From contig CAISIK010000192.1 in the NCBI GenBank assembly GCA_903885375.1, positions 88,255 to 152,254 of the forward strand: a stretch of DNA of 64,000 nucleotides, written 5' to 3'. Shown piece after piece: positions 32,898-39,680 of this stretch. The position numbers were made by a program, and so were the translations under genes. This stretch comes from an uncultured Pseudomonadota bacterium (GTDB lineage: Bacteria; Myxococcota_A; UBA796; SXON01). Each line of letters starts with the position of its first letter. Position 1 is the first letter of the stretch. The notes below the pieces were generated by a model. It was given only the letters and a program-made list of their open reading frames with translations. It ran no database searches and was not told the origin of the DNA.

Positions 32898-33956
32898 ATG
32901 ACCCTCCCCGAACTGCTGCCCTGGGGCAGCGAGGCCGAAGCGGCGGCCCTCCTCCACCTCGACCAGCTCACCAAGCCGCCGGGCAGCCTCGGCCGCATCG
33001 AACGCCTCGGCAGCTGGTGGTGTGGCGCCACGAGCACCTTCCCGGCCCGTCGCCCGGAGCGGGCCCGTCTGTACACGTTCGCGGGCGATCACGGCGTCAC
33101 GGCCGAGGGGGTCTCCCCCTACCCGAGCGCCGTCACGGGGCAGATGGTGCACAACTTCCTTGCGGGTGGCGCCGCGGTGAACGTGTTCGCGCGGCAGTAC
33201 GGCGTGGAGCTCGCGGTGGTCGACGTGGGGGTGGCCGGCGGGCTCGAAGGCGCGGCCAGCTCCAGCCACGCCGCGTTCCTCGCGCGTCGCGTGCGGAGCG
33301 GCACGGGCAACATGGCGCGTGAGCTGGCCATGACGCGGGAGGAGGCGGAAGCGGCGGTGGCGGTCGGCGTCGCGTGTGCACGTGAGGCGGCCAGCGAGGG
33401 CGTCTCCATCCTCGGCGCCGGCGAGATGGGCATCGGAAACACCACGGCGGCGGCGGCCTGCCTCGCCGCCACGGCGGGCATGCCCGGCAAGCTCGTGGCT
33501 GGCCGCGGCACCGGGGTGGACGACGCGGGGCTCGCCCGGAAGGTGGCCACCATCGACCGCGCCATCGCGCTGCACCGGCCCGATCGTTTCGATGGCATGG
33601 GCATCCTCTCCGCGGTGGGCGGGCTCGAGATCGCGGCCATCGCTGGCCTGTGCATCGGGGGCGCCTCCCTGGGCATTCCCGTCGTGCTCGATGGCTTCAT
33701 CAGCACCGCAGGCGGCATGATCGCGAACCTGCTCGTCCCGGGGGTGAGCGCCTGGTTCCAGGTGAGCCACAAGAGCGCGGAGAACGCGCACTGGGCGATG
33801 AGTCGGATGCTCGGCAAGGACCCGGTGCACGACCTCGAGCTCCGGCTCGGGGAGGGGACGGGCGCGATCCTCGGAATCGACACCGTCCGCCTCGCCACGC
33901 GCGTGATGGCAGAGATGGCTACGTTCACGAGCGCCGGGGTAGGGAACAAAGCGTGA
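32898..33956 (+). CDS. cobT: Nicotinate-nucleotide--dimethylbenzimidazole phosphoribosyltransferase CobT
   Basis: 352 residues from ATG 32898. It transfers the ribose-phosphate of nicotinate mononucleotide to the lower-ligand base, making the alpha-ribazole phosphate needed for the cobalamin nucleotide loop. Family motifs: LTKPPGSLGRIERLG at the N-terminus, TFAGDHGVTAEGVSPYP, LGAGEMGIGNTTAAAA, GRGTGVDDAGLARK, VLDGFISTAGG and the catalytic glutamate region LRLGEGTGAILGIDTVRLA. Length matches the family. No other cobalamin genes are nearby, so it is probably used for salvage or the pathway genes lie elsewhere. I see no cobalamin riboswitch in the 58 bases between it and the divergent gene. Confidence 0.95.
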   Translation: MTLPELLPWGSEAEAAALLHLDQLTKPPGSLGRIERLGSWWCGATSTFPARRPERARLYTFAGDHGVTAEGVSPYPSAVTGQMVHNFLAGGAAVNVFARQYGVELAVVDVGVAGGLEGAASSSHAAFLARRVRSGTGNMARELAMTREEAEAAVAVGVACAREAASEGVSILGAGEMGIGNTTAAAACLAATAGMPGKLVAGRGTGVDDAGLARKVATIDRAIALHRPDRFDGMGILSAVGGLEIAAIAGLCIGGASLGIPVVLDGFISTAGGMIANLLVPGVSAWFQVSHKSAENAHWAMSRMLGKDPVHDLELRLGEGTGAILGIDTVRLATRVMAEMATFTSAGVGNKA

Positions 33957-33969
33957 GGGAGGCGGCTTG

Positions 33970-35238
33970 ATGGGGGTTGGCTCGCTGCTCCGACTCCTCG
34001 CCTGCACCGCGAGCCAGGCCATCGCCATCGGCGGCGACTCATCCGCGCCGGTCGACACGGGGAGCGATCCGGCCGAGCTCCTCCCCGCGCCCGATCCCAC
34101 GGAGGAGCCGGCGCTCACGGCCCCCGCCCCGGTGGAGGTGGCCTGCCCCGGTCCCATCCCCGTGGACGCCGACATCCCCTGCACCATCCGCTTCCTCCTG
34201 CCCGACGGCACGGAAACATGGAGCGGCGCGGTGGATGTGCACCAACGCGGGCGCAGCTCGGCCGGCTTTCCGAAGCCGCAGTACCGCCTCACGCTCCGCG
34301 GCGAGGATGGCGAGGAGGCCGCGCCCGATCTGTACGGCATGGGCGGCGAAGCCGACTGGGTGCTCAACGGCATGTGGATCGACCGCGCCCTGATCCGCAA
34401 CAAGCTCGCCTACGACCTGTTCCGCGCGCTCTCCGACGGCGCCGACTGGGCGCCGGAGTCGGTGTACGTGGAGCTCACCCTCGATGGCGGGTACCAGGGC
34501 GTCTACCTGCTCAACGAGGTGGTGGATCGTGATGCGACCCGCCTCGATTTCGCGGCCGACGACGGGACCGGCGCACGCTTCATCGTCGCGGCAGACGAGT
34601 CGGGTTTCGCGAGCACCGTGCAGTATGCGAGCTGGCGCATCGACTCCCCTTCCGGGCAGGCGCTCACCCGCCAGGCCGAAGCCGGGGTGAAGGCGGAGGT
34701 GGCCGCGTGGGAGTCCTCGCTTCGGGCGGGGGATGGTTTCGACCACATGGAGCTCGACAGCTTCGTGCGTTTCGTGATCATCGAGGAGTTCATGAAGAAC
34801 AACGACGCCTACTTCCTCAGCCACCGTGTGTGGCGGGGCGACGAGGGGCGGCTACGGATGGTCCCCTGGGACCTCGACCTCACCCTCGGCCAGCCCAACT
34901 ACAACGAGAACTGGCGGACGGACACGTGGATCGCCTACCGGCCCGAGCTGGTGTCGCTCCCCGCGGAGCAGGAGGCCTTCCGCGCGCGCCTCGTGGCGCT
35001 CTGGCAGGAGGCCCGCGAGGGGCCGCTGGCCACCGACGCCGTGCTGGCCCGCATCGCGGCGCAGCGGGCCGTCCTCGGCGATGCGGTGGATCGAAACTGG
35101 GAGCGCTGGGACATCACCACCGTGGACTTCGGCGGCGAGCTGTACGCGGTGGGCTCCGCCGAGGAGGAGTACGCGCGCGTCGAGGCCTGGGTCGTGGCGC
35201 GGCTCGCCTGGATGGACGCCCAGATCGCCCGCTACTGA
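33970..35238 (+). CDS. CotH-type kinase family lipoprotein
   Basis: 422 residues from ATG 33970 (a TTG just before it is also in frame). A lipoprotein-like start (SLLRLLAC) and D/P/E-rich linker precede a CotH domain at about 60-400: VDVHQRGRSSAGFPKPQYRL, ADWVLNGMWIDRALIRNKLAYDLF, GGYQGVYLLNEVVDRD, EEFMKNNDAYFLSHRV and the metal-binding MVPWDLDLTLGQ. CotH proteins are atypical protein kinases first known from spore coats; many Gram-negative homologues are secreted. This one is probably on the outer surface. Part of its 3' end recurs about 1.1 kb downstream in degraded form. Confidence 0.85.
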   Translation: MGVGSLLRLLACTASQAIAIGGDSSAPVDTGSDPAELLPAPDPTEEPALTAPAPVEVACPGPIPVDADIPCTIRFLLPDGTETWSGAVDVHQRGRSSAGFPKPQYRLTLRGEDGEEAAPDLYGMGGEADWVLNGMWIDRALIRNKLAYDLFRALSDGADWAPESVYVELTLDGGYQGVYLLNEVVDRDATRLDFAADDGTGARFIVAADESGFASTVQYASWRIDSPSGQALTRQAEAGVKAEVAAWESSLRAGDGFDHMELDSFVRFVIIEEFMKNNDAYFLSHRVWRGDEGRLRMVPWDLDLTLGQPNYNENWRTDTWIAYRPELVSLPAEQEAFRARLVALWQEAREGPLATDAVLARIAAQRAVLGDAVDRNWERWDITTVDFGGELYAVGSAEEEYARVEAWVVARLAWMDAQIARY

Positions 35239-35302
35239 CCGGCCCGCCCGCGACATGAACTTGCGGGTGTGCAACGCGGAGAGCCGCGCGGCTTCGTCGT
35301 CG
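35227..35302. repeat. Junction repeat B, copy 1 (CotH stop region plus a fragment of the next gene's end)
   Basis: 76 bases that match 36355-36430 with about six differences. The left part is the CotH gene end. The right part, read on the minus strand, is the last 15 or so codons of the TusA/diiron gene (ARLSALHTR.FM) in which the TAG stop has become TCG. Differences in that coding part are mainly synonymous. Confidence 0.9.
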
Positions 35303-35515
35303 ATGCCCAGGCGGGGTGCGGTGTGCATGGCTGGGTCGGGCCGGCGCGGCGCGACCGGCAGCTCGGCGCGCGTGGGCAGGACCGCGCCGGGCTCGCCAAC
35401 TGTGCGTTCACCCCGTTCTTTCCAAGCCACGAAGGTGCGTTGTTCGCGACTCGCAGGCGAACCCCTCGCGAAGTCCTCACCTGGTCGGTAGACCTGACGT
35501 ACAGGAGTGCCGTAC
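35303..35515. other. Noncoding lead-in to the toxin-antitoxin pair
   Basis: No convincing gene is seen. The last 60 bases are less GC-rich and contain GTAGACCTGACGTACAGGAG just before the antitoxin start, which could include the promoter and an operator for autoregulation. GTAC occurs on both sides of the ribosome site (GTACAGGAGTGCCGTAC). Confidence 0.4.
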
Positions 35516-35779
35516 ATGTCCGCAGCACCGCTCGCCCGGATTGAAATGCGAGTCGGCACCGAACTCAAGGAGCGGGTCCGCCGGGCCGCCGAGCTGCGGG
35601 GGGTCAGCTTCACGCGGTTTGCCCTCGATGCCCTGGCCAGGGCGGCCACCGACGTGCTGGAGCCAAAACCCGACGGGAAGCCGCGCTTGCTGGGATGGGC
35701 GGTGGGAACGGCCAGCGAGGGCGAGGACATCGTGTCCCCCGCAACCTCCCTCGACGACTGGAATGCGCTCCGCGAATGA
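35516..35779 (+). CDS. Ribbon-helix-helix antitoxin (DUF1778/CopG-like)
   Basis: 87 residues from ATG 35516, with AGGAG 8-9 bases upstream; a GTG three codons earlier is less well placed. The N-terminal RIEMRVGTELKERVRRAAEL followed by GVSFTRFALDAL is a ribbon-helix-helix DNA-binding fold, and the C-terminal half (PRLLGWAVGTASEGEDIVSP) is the flexible toxin-binding arm. It overlaps the PIN toxin start by ATGA. It should neutralise the toxin and repress its own promoter. The pair lies inside DNA bracketed by duplicated junction repeats, indicating acquisition. Confidence 0.85.
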   Translation: MSAAPLARIEMRVGTELKERVRRAAELRGVSFTRFALDALARAATDVLEPKPDGKPRLLGWAVGTASEGEDIVSPATSLDDWNALRE

Positions 35780-36174
35780 AGCTCCTGCTCGATACGCATG
35801 TGTGGTTCTGGGCCGCCGTCCGACCCGATTCGCTCTCCGGGCCCGCCGCCGAGGCCATCGCCGACCCCGCCAACCAGCTCGGTCTGTCCGCGATCACGCT
35901 CTGGGAGCTGCTCGTGCTCGCCAGGAACGGGAGAATCGACCTCGGAGCAGACCGACAGGCTTGGGTGCGGAAGCACATCGTGGAATCGCCGATTCCAAAG
36001 GATACCTTCCCGCTCACGTTGGCGATCGCCGCCCGAGGCGAGCACCTGCCCGACTACGAAAATCCGGATCCGGCCGACCGATTCCTTGCCGCCACTGCGC
36101 TGGAGCACGACCTCACGCTCGTGACCGCCGACCGGTCGCTACGCGAATACGGTCGACTCCGCACCCTCTGGTAG
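35776..36174 (+). CDS. PIN-domain (VapC-like) ribonuclease toxin
   Basis: 132 residues from ATG 35776, overlapping the antitoxin stop. The four acidic residues of the PIN active site are in place: LLLDTHVWFWA (Asp near 6), SAITLWELLVLARNGRI (Glu), NPDPADRFLAATAL (Asp) and LVTADRSLREY (Asp). PIN toxins cut RNA, often tRNA or rRNA. The form with LLLDTHVxxW and TADxxLxxY is typical of type II toxins paired with RHH or PHD antitoxins. Its end is 5 bases before a fragment of an OmpA-like gene. Confidence 0.9.
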   Translation: MKLLLDTHVWFWAAVRPDSLSGPAAEAIADPANQLGLSAITLWELLVLARNGRIDLGADRQAWVRKHIVESPIPKDTFPLTLAIAARGEHLPDYENPDPADRFLAATALEHDLTLVTADRSLREYGRLRTLW

Positions 36175-36179
36175 GCCCA

Positions 36180-36325
36180 CTACTTCCCCTTCTGCTTGGC
36201 CGCCGGCGTTTCAATCATCCGCACCGGCCCACCACGAGGTCCACGTGGCGGTTCTTCGACTGGTCCGCCGCGTTCTTCTCCTTCACCAGCGGCTTGCTCT
36301 CGCCATGGCCCGTGGCCTCCAGTCG
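36180..36325 (-). pseudogene. 3' fragment of an OmpA-family gene, frameshifted
   Basis: The minus strand at 36218-36322 encodes EATGHGESKPLVKEKNAADQ followed by SKNRHVDLVV, the typical last 30 residues of an OmpA/Pal peptidoglycan-binding domain. The frame then shifts and continues to 36180 as VRMIETPAAKQKGK and a TAG stop, which looks like the natural C-terminus. No start or upstream part is present; beyond 36330 the DNA is a degraded copy of the CotH end. It must have arrived with the toxin-antitoxin pair. Confidence 0.6.
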
Positions 36326-36333
36326 CCCTGACG

Positions 36334-36430
36334 CTGGCCACCGACGCCGTGCTCGCCCGCTCCTGACCGGCCCGCCCGCTACATGAAGTTGCGGGTGTGC
36401 AGCGCGGAGAGCCTTGCGGCTTCGTCGTCG
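36334..36430. repeat. Junction repeat B, copy 2, with remnant of CotH 3' end
   Basis: 36334-36360 matches CotH codons at 35026-35052 with one synonymous change; a 180-base deletion between short GCCCGC repeats then joins it to the gene end, and 36355-36430 matches 35227-35302. The right half is the true 3' end of the TusA/diiron gene (stop TAG at 36379-36381). Confidence 0.85.
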
Positions 36431-37524
36431 CCGAACCCGAGGGTCTCGAGCCGCACCCGCCGGCCGTGGTCCATCTCGGCCACGAGCCGGGCCACCGCAT
36501 CCCACCCGCGGGCGAGCGCTCCGGGCGCGAAGGAGCCGGCGGCGAGCACCACGAGGCTGTCGAAGACGTCGGCGTTGAGCCCGGCGGTGTCGCGGAGCGC
36601 GTCGTGCCGGCCCTCCACGGCGGCCACGAGCCGGGCGCGGAGGGCGGGGTCGGCGCGGAGGTGGGCCTGGAGGTGGGAGAGCCCGAACGCCACGTGGCGG
36701 GCCTCGTCCTGGGCGGCCAGGCGCGTGATCGTGCGGGTGAGCGGGTCGCCGTGTTCGGCGAGGAAGCGGAGGAGCGAGAGGAAGCTCCCCTCGCCGAGGA
36801 CGGCGAGCAGGAAGCCGGCGAGCGCGAAGTCGGGCTCGGCGAGGAGCGTGCCGAGCGAGGCCTGCCCGCTCGCCGTGGAGCTGCCGAGGAGCGGGCTCCG
36901 CAGCGCCGCCCGGCGAGTGAACACCTCGATGTGCCGCGCCTCGTCGGCCACCTGGATGGCCAGCACCTGCGCCACCTCGCGGAAGTGGGGGTGCAGCTGG
37001 CCGAGGAACCGCGCCGGCACGAGCAGCGCCGCCGTCTCGTTCTCGATGAGGTAGGTGAACACCTGCACGACGGCCGCTTCCACCTCGGGGTCGAGCCCGG
37101 GGTCCTCCCACGGGATGCTCGCCGGGTCCCACTGGGCGGCGGCGGCCTGCGCGTAGAGCCGCGCGGCGTCGTCGGTCCAGACCTCGTCGCGGGCGTGGAG
37201 CGCGAACGGCTGCGGCGCCGTGCCCGCCTCCACGAGCGCGCCACGGGCCGCGAAGCCCCACGACGCCTCGGGGTGGGCCACCACGCCGTCGGGCGCGGCC
37301 GTCCCCGCCCGCGTGGCGCCCGTCCACCGATCGGCCCTCCCCCGCGTGACCGTGTGCCCGTCGAGCGCATGCCCCTGCGACCGCGCCCAGGCCCGGAGGT
37401 GGGGCAGGAGCTCGGGGTGGGTGCCGCGCACGTGCACCTGCCCGCTCGCCGCGAGCGCCCGCTTCACGAGGAGGTGGGCGCCCCGGTCGAAGCCGAGGCT
37501 GCCGAGGTCGAGCTCGGTGGCCAT
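36379..37524 (-). CDS. TusA-like domain fused to ferritin-like diiron protein
   Basis: 381 residues from ATG 37524 (a GTG directly before it is alternative). Residues about 1-60 (LDLGSLGFDRGAHLLVKRAL, VHVRGTHPELLPHLRAWARS) look like a TusA/SirA sulfur-carrier fold, but the usual Cys-Pro motif is not present. Residues about 145-300 form a four-helix diiron bundle with ligands Glu 163, Glu 195/His 198 (DEARH), Glu 245 and Glu 274/His 277 (DEARH). The pattern matches ferritin-like oxygenases and N-oxygenases more than iron stores. It is the last gene of a three-gene operon, 7 bases after a PhnD-like protein. The reaction is unknown. Confidence 0.78.
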   Translation of the reverse strand: MATELDLGSLGFDRGAHLLVKRALAASGQVHVRGTHPELLPHLRAWARSQGHALDGHTVTRGRADRWTGATRAGTAAPDGVVAHPEASWGFAARGALVEAGTAPQPFALHARDEVWTDDAARLYAQAAAAQWDPASIPWEDPGLDPEVEAAVVQVFTYLIENETAALLVPARFLGQLHPHFREVAQVLAIQVADEARHIEVFTRRAALRSPLLGSSTASGQASLGTLLAEPDFALAGFLLAVLGEGSFLSLLRFLAEHGDPLTRTITRLAAQDEARHVAFGLSHLQAHLRADPALRARLVAAVEGRHDALRDTAGLNADVFDSLVVLAAGSFAPGALARGWDAVARLVAEMDHGRRVRLETLGFGDDEAARLSALHTRNFM

Positions 37525-37531
37525 CACCGAC

Positions 37532-38341
37532 TCAGACGCCCAGCGGCGGGAGCCCGAACCGGCGGCAGGCGCGCTCCAGCGGCGCGTAGCCGTGGGTGCG
37601 GCCGGGAACCCACGCCTTCAAGCCCTCCAGATCAAGCAGCGGACGCAGCGCCGGGTCGTTGTACGACATGGCGAGCAGCAGCTCGGCGAAGCGGCGGTGG
37701 GCCGCGGTGGGGGCGTCGAGCACGGTGAAGTTGCAGTGGTCGTAGGGTTCCGTCACGGCGATGAGCCGCGTGCTGCCGGCGGGGAGGGTGCCCTCCTTGC
37801 CGAACAGGAGGTGGTTGCCGTCGATCATGCAGGCCGCATCGACCTCGCCGCGCATGAGCGCCTTCGCGGCATCCCGCTCGCCGCCGATGTGATCACCGTG
37901 CTTGCCGAGGAGCACGTCGTGGCGCACCGCCTCGACCTTCACGCCGATGCCGGCGAGCAGCTCGAGCGGGATCATCGTGGCCTGCGGGGAGTCGGCCGCC
38001 CCCACGCCCACCCGTTTGCCGGCGAGGTCCTCCAGCGTGTGGATGGGGCTGTCGGCGCGCACGGCGATGACCGAGGTGAGGTCGCAGTCGGTGTCGCGCA
38101 TCACGATGGCATGCGCCTCGCGACCGGCGGCCGCGGCGGCGGCCTTCGCCTGGAGCCAGGCGAGCGGCGAGTTCCACGCCACGTTGATGTCGCCACGCAG
38201 GTGCGCCGCCACCTGCCGTTCGTAGGTGGTGTAGAGCACGTAGTCGAACTCGAGGCCCGCCTCGGCGAAGAAGCGAGCGAAGCCGTCCCAGATGGTGACG
38301 ACCTTGGGGTCGTAGGCGACCGCGCCGAGGAGGATGCCCAT
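37532..38341 (-). CDS. PhnD/NMT1-like substrate-binding protein without signal peptide
   Basis: 269 residues from ATG 38341. The type 2 periplasmic-binding fold is shown by VVTIWDGFARFFAEAG, YTTYERQVAAHLRGDINVAW, SVIAVRADSPIHTLEDLAGKRVGVG and DSPQATMIPLELLAGIG, as in phosphonate, sulfonate or thiamine-precursor binding proteins. It has no signal peptide, Cys lipobox or N-terminal helix, and no ABC permease or ATPase is nearby, so it should be cytoplasmic. It may bind or deliver a small substrate to the flavoprotein and diiron enzymes made from the same operon, or be an enzyme in its own right. The gaps to its neighbours are 7 and 8 bases. Confidence 0.75.
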   Translation of the reverse strand: MGILLGAVAYDPKVVTIWDGFARFFAEAGLEFDYVLYTTYERQVAAHLRGDINVAWNSPLAWLQAKAAAAAAGREAHAIVMRDTDCDLTSVIAVRADSPIHTLEDLAGKRVGVGAADSPQATMIPLELLAGIGVKVEAVRHDVLLGKHGDHIGGERDAAKALMRGEVDAACMIDGNHLLFGKEGTLPAGSTRLIAVTEPYDHCNFTVLDAPTAAHRRFAELLLAMSYNDPALRPLLDLEGLKAWVPGRTHGYAPLERACRRFGLPPLGV

Positions 38342-38349
38342 GAGAACTC

Positions 38350-39465
38350 CTAGAAGAGGGGGAGGCCGCAGGCGGCCTTCCCGAGGAAGTCGAACAGCTG
38401 GTCGGAGGTGGGCGCCATCACGCTCGAAGCCTGGGCGTCGCGGAAGGCGCGCTCCACGCCGACCTCCTGCCGGTAGGCGGCGCCGCCGCACACCCGCATC
38501 GCGGTGGCCGTGACCTCCAGCGCGGCTTCACCGGCGCTGGCCTTGCACTGCAACACCCGGATCATCGCGTCGGCGCGGCCCGTGGCGAGCGCGGTGATCG
38601 TGTCCTGCGCGAGGGTGCGCGCCTGGTCGGCCCGCAAGGCCGAGCGAGCGATGTACGCGCGGATCGTGGGCAGGTCGGCGAGGGAGGTGCCGAGGTGCTC
38701 GTGGCGGGTGGCGCCGCACCAGGCGGAGGCGCCGGCGATCGCGCGGTCCATCGCGCCGAGCGAGCCCGCCGAGTTGAGCACCGAGAACGTGGGAAGCACC
38801 ACGCCCATCATGAGGTCGAAGCCGCCGCCATCGGCGCCGAGGCGGTTGCCGGCGGGCACCCGCACGCCCGAGGCGTTCACCGGCGAGCTGTCGTTGCCGC
38901 GGAGGCCGAGGCCCACGTAGGGGCGCGGCACGCTCAGGCCGGGGGCGTTCGCCGGCACGAGCCAGAGCGTGGACGGGCCCTCGGCGGCCGTCGGGCGGCT
39001 CGACCAGACGTACGCCGTGGCGTGCGAGGCGGAGGTGATCCAGCTTTTGCGGGCCTCCATGACCACCTCGTCGCCCTCGACGGTGGCGGTCGAGGAGGGG
39101 GCCCAGAAGTGGGAGCGGGAGCTCGCTTCCGAGAACGCGAGGGTGGACAGGTGGCGGCCTTCGGCCACCGCGCGGCGCACGTCGAGGGCGCCGGTCTTCT
39201 CCAGCACGGCGGCGCCGCAGTAGTGCATGCACGCGACCATGCTGGAAGAGCCGCACACGGTGCCCAGCGCGTGCACCACGGTGAAGGCATCGGCGAGCGT
39301 GCCGCCGAGGCCGCCGACTTCGGTGGCGGAGAGGAGGCCGAGGAGCCCCTCGGCGCGGAGCGCATCCACCGCCTCCTTGGGGAAGCGCCCGCCGTCTACG
39401 GATTCGGCGTGGGCGGCGGCGATGGCAGTGACACGAGCAAGAGACGAGGTCAGGTCGAAGGACAT
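38350..39465 (-). CDS. Acyl-CoA-dehydrogenase-like flavoprotein
   Basis: 371 residues from ATG 39465. The acyl-CoA dehydrogenase fold is visible: FPKEAVDALRAEGLLGLL and GGTLADAFTVVHALGTVCGSS in the first helical domain, TLAFSEASSRSHFWAPSS and ARKSWITSASHATAYV in the beta domain, and AMRVCGGAAYRQEVGVERAF in the last helical domain. The C-terminal loop that normally carries a YEG-type motif reads VMAPTSDQL, and no catalytic Glu is evident. The relatives may therefore be DszC/nitroalkane-oxidase-like flavin monooxygenases instead of true dehydrogenases. It leads the operon with the PhnD-like and diiron genes. Two hairpins lie in its 5' leader. Confidence 0.8.
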   Translation of the reverse strand: MSFDLTSSLARVTAIAAAHAESVDGGRFPKEAVDALRAEGLLGLLSATEVGGLGGTLADAFTVVHALGTVCGSSSMVACMHYCGAAVLEKTGALDVRRAVAEGRHLSTLAFSEASSRSHFWAPSSTATVEGDEVVMEARKSWITSASHATAYVWSSRPTAAEGPSTLWLVPANAPGLSVPRPYVGLGLRGNDSSPVNASGVRVPAGNRLGADGGGFDLMMGVVLPTFSVLNSAGSLGAMDRAIAGASAWCGATRHEHLGTSLADLPTIRAYIARSALRADQARTLAQDTITALATGRADAMIRVLQCKASAGEAALEVTATAMRVCGGAAYRQEVGVERAFRDAQASSVMAPTSDQLFDFLGKAACGLPLF

Positions 39466-39475
39466 GGGACTCCGG

Positions 39476-39542
39476 GGGCAGGCGGGCAGCCTGCCGCCGG
39501 AGCGTCAGGAGCCCAGGGGTGGAGGTCCGCGCACGGCGGACC
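39476..39542 (-). promoter_or_regulatory. Leader with two hairpins upstream of the flavoprotein operon
   Basis: Two stable stems lie in the 5' region: GGCAGGC/GCCTGCC at about 39476-39495 and GGTCCGC-GCACG-GCGGACC at 39524-39542. A purine-rich CGGAG sits a few bases before the ATG. The arrangement could be an attenuator or RNA switch, but I recognise no known riboswitch class, and GC-rich DNA makes chance hairpins common. Confidence 0.3.
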
Positions 39543-39680
39543 ACACGGTCAGTCAGCGGGCGAAGGTTCGCACGTGAAGCTCCTTGCGCGGGATGCGCGC
39601 CGGGAGTGTAACGCCGCGGCCGTGGCGCGCGATCCGGCCAGCGAAATCGGCTGCGTGCCGCAGGCCCCGCCGCGCGGCGC

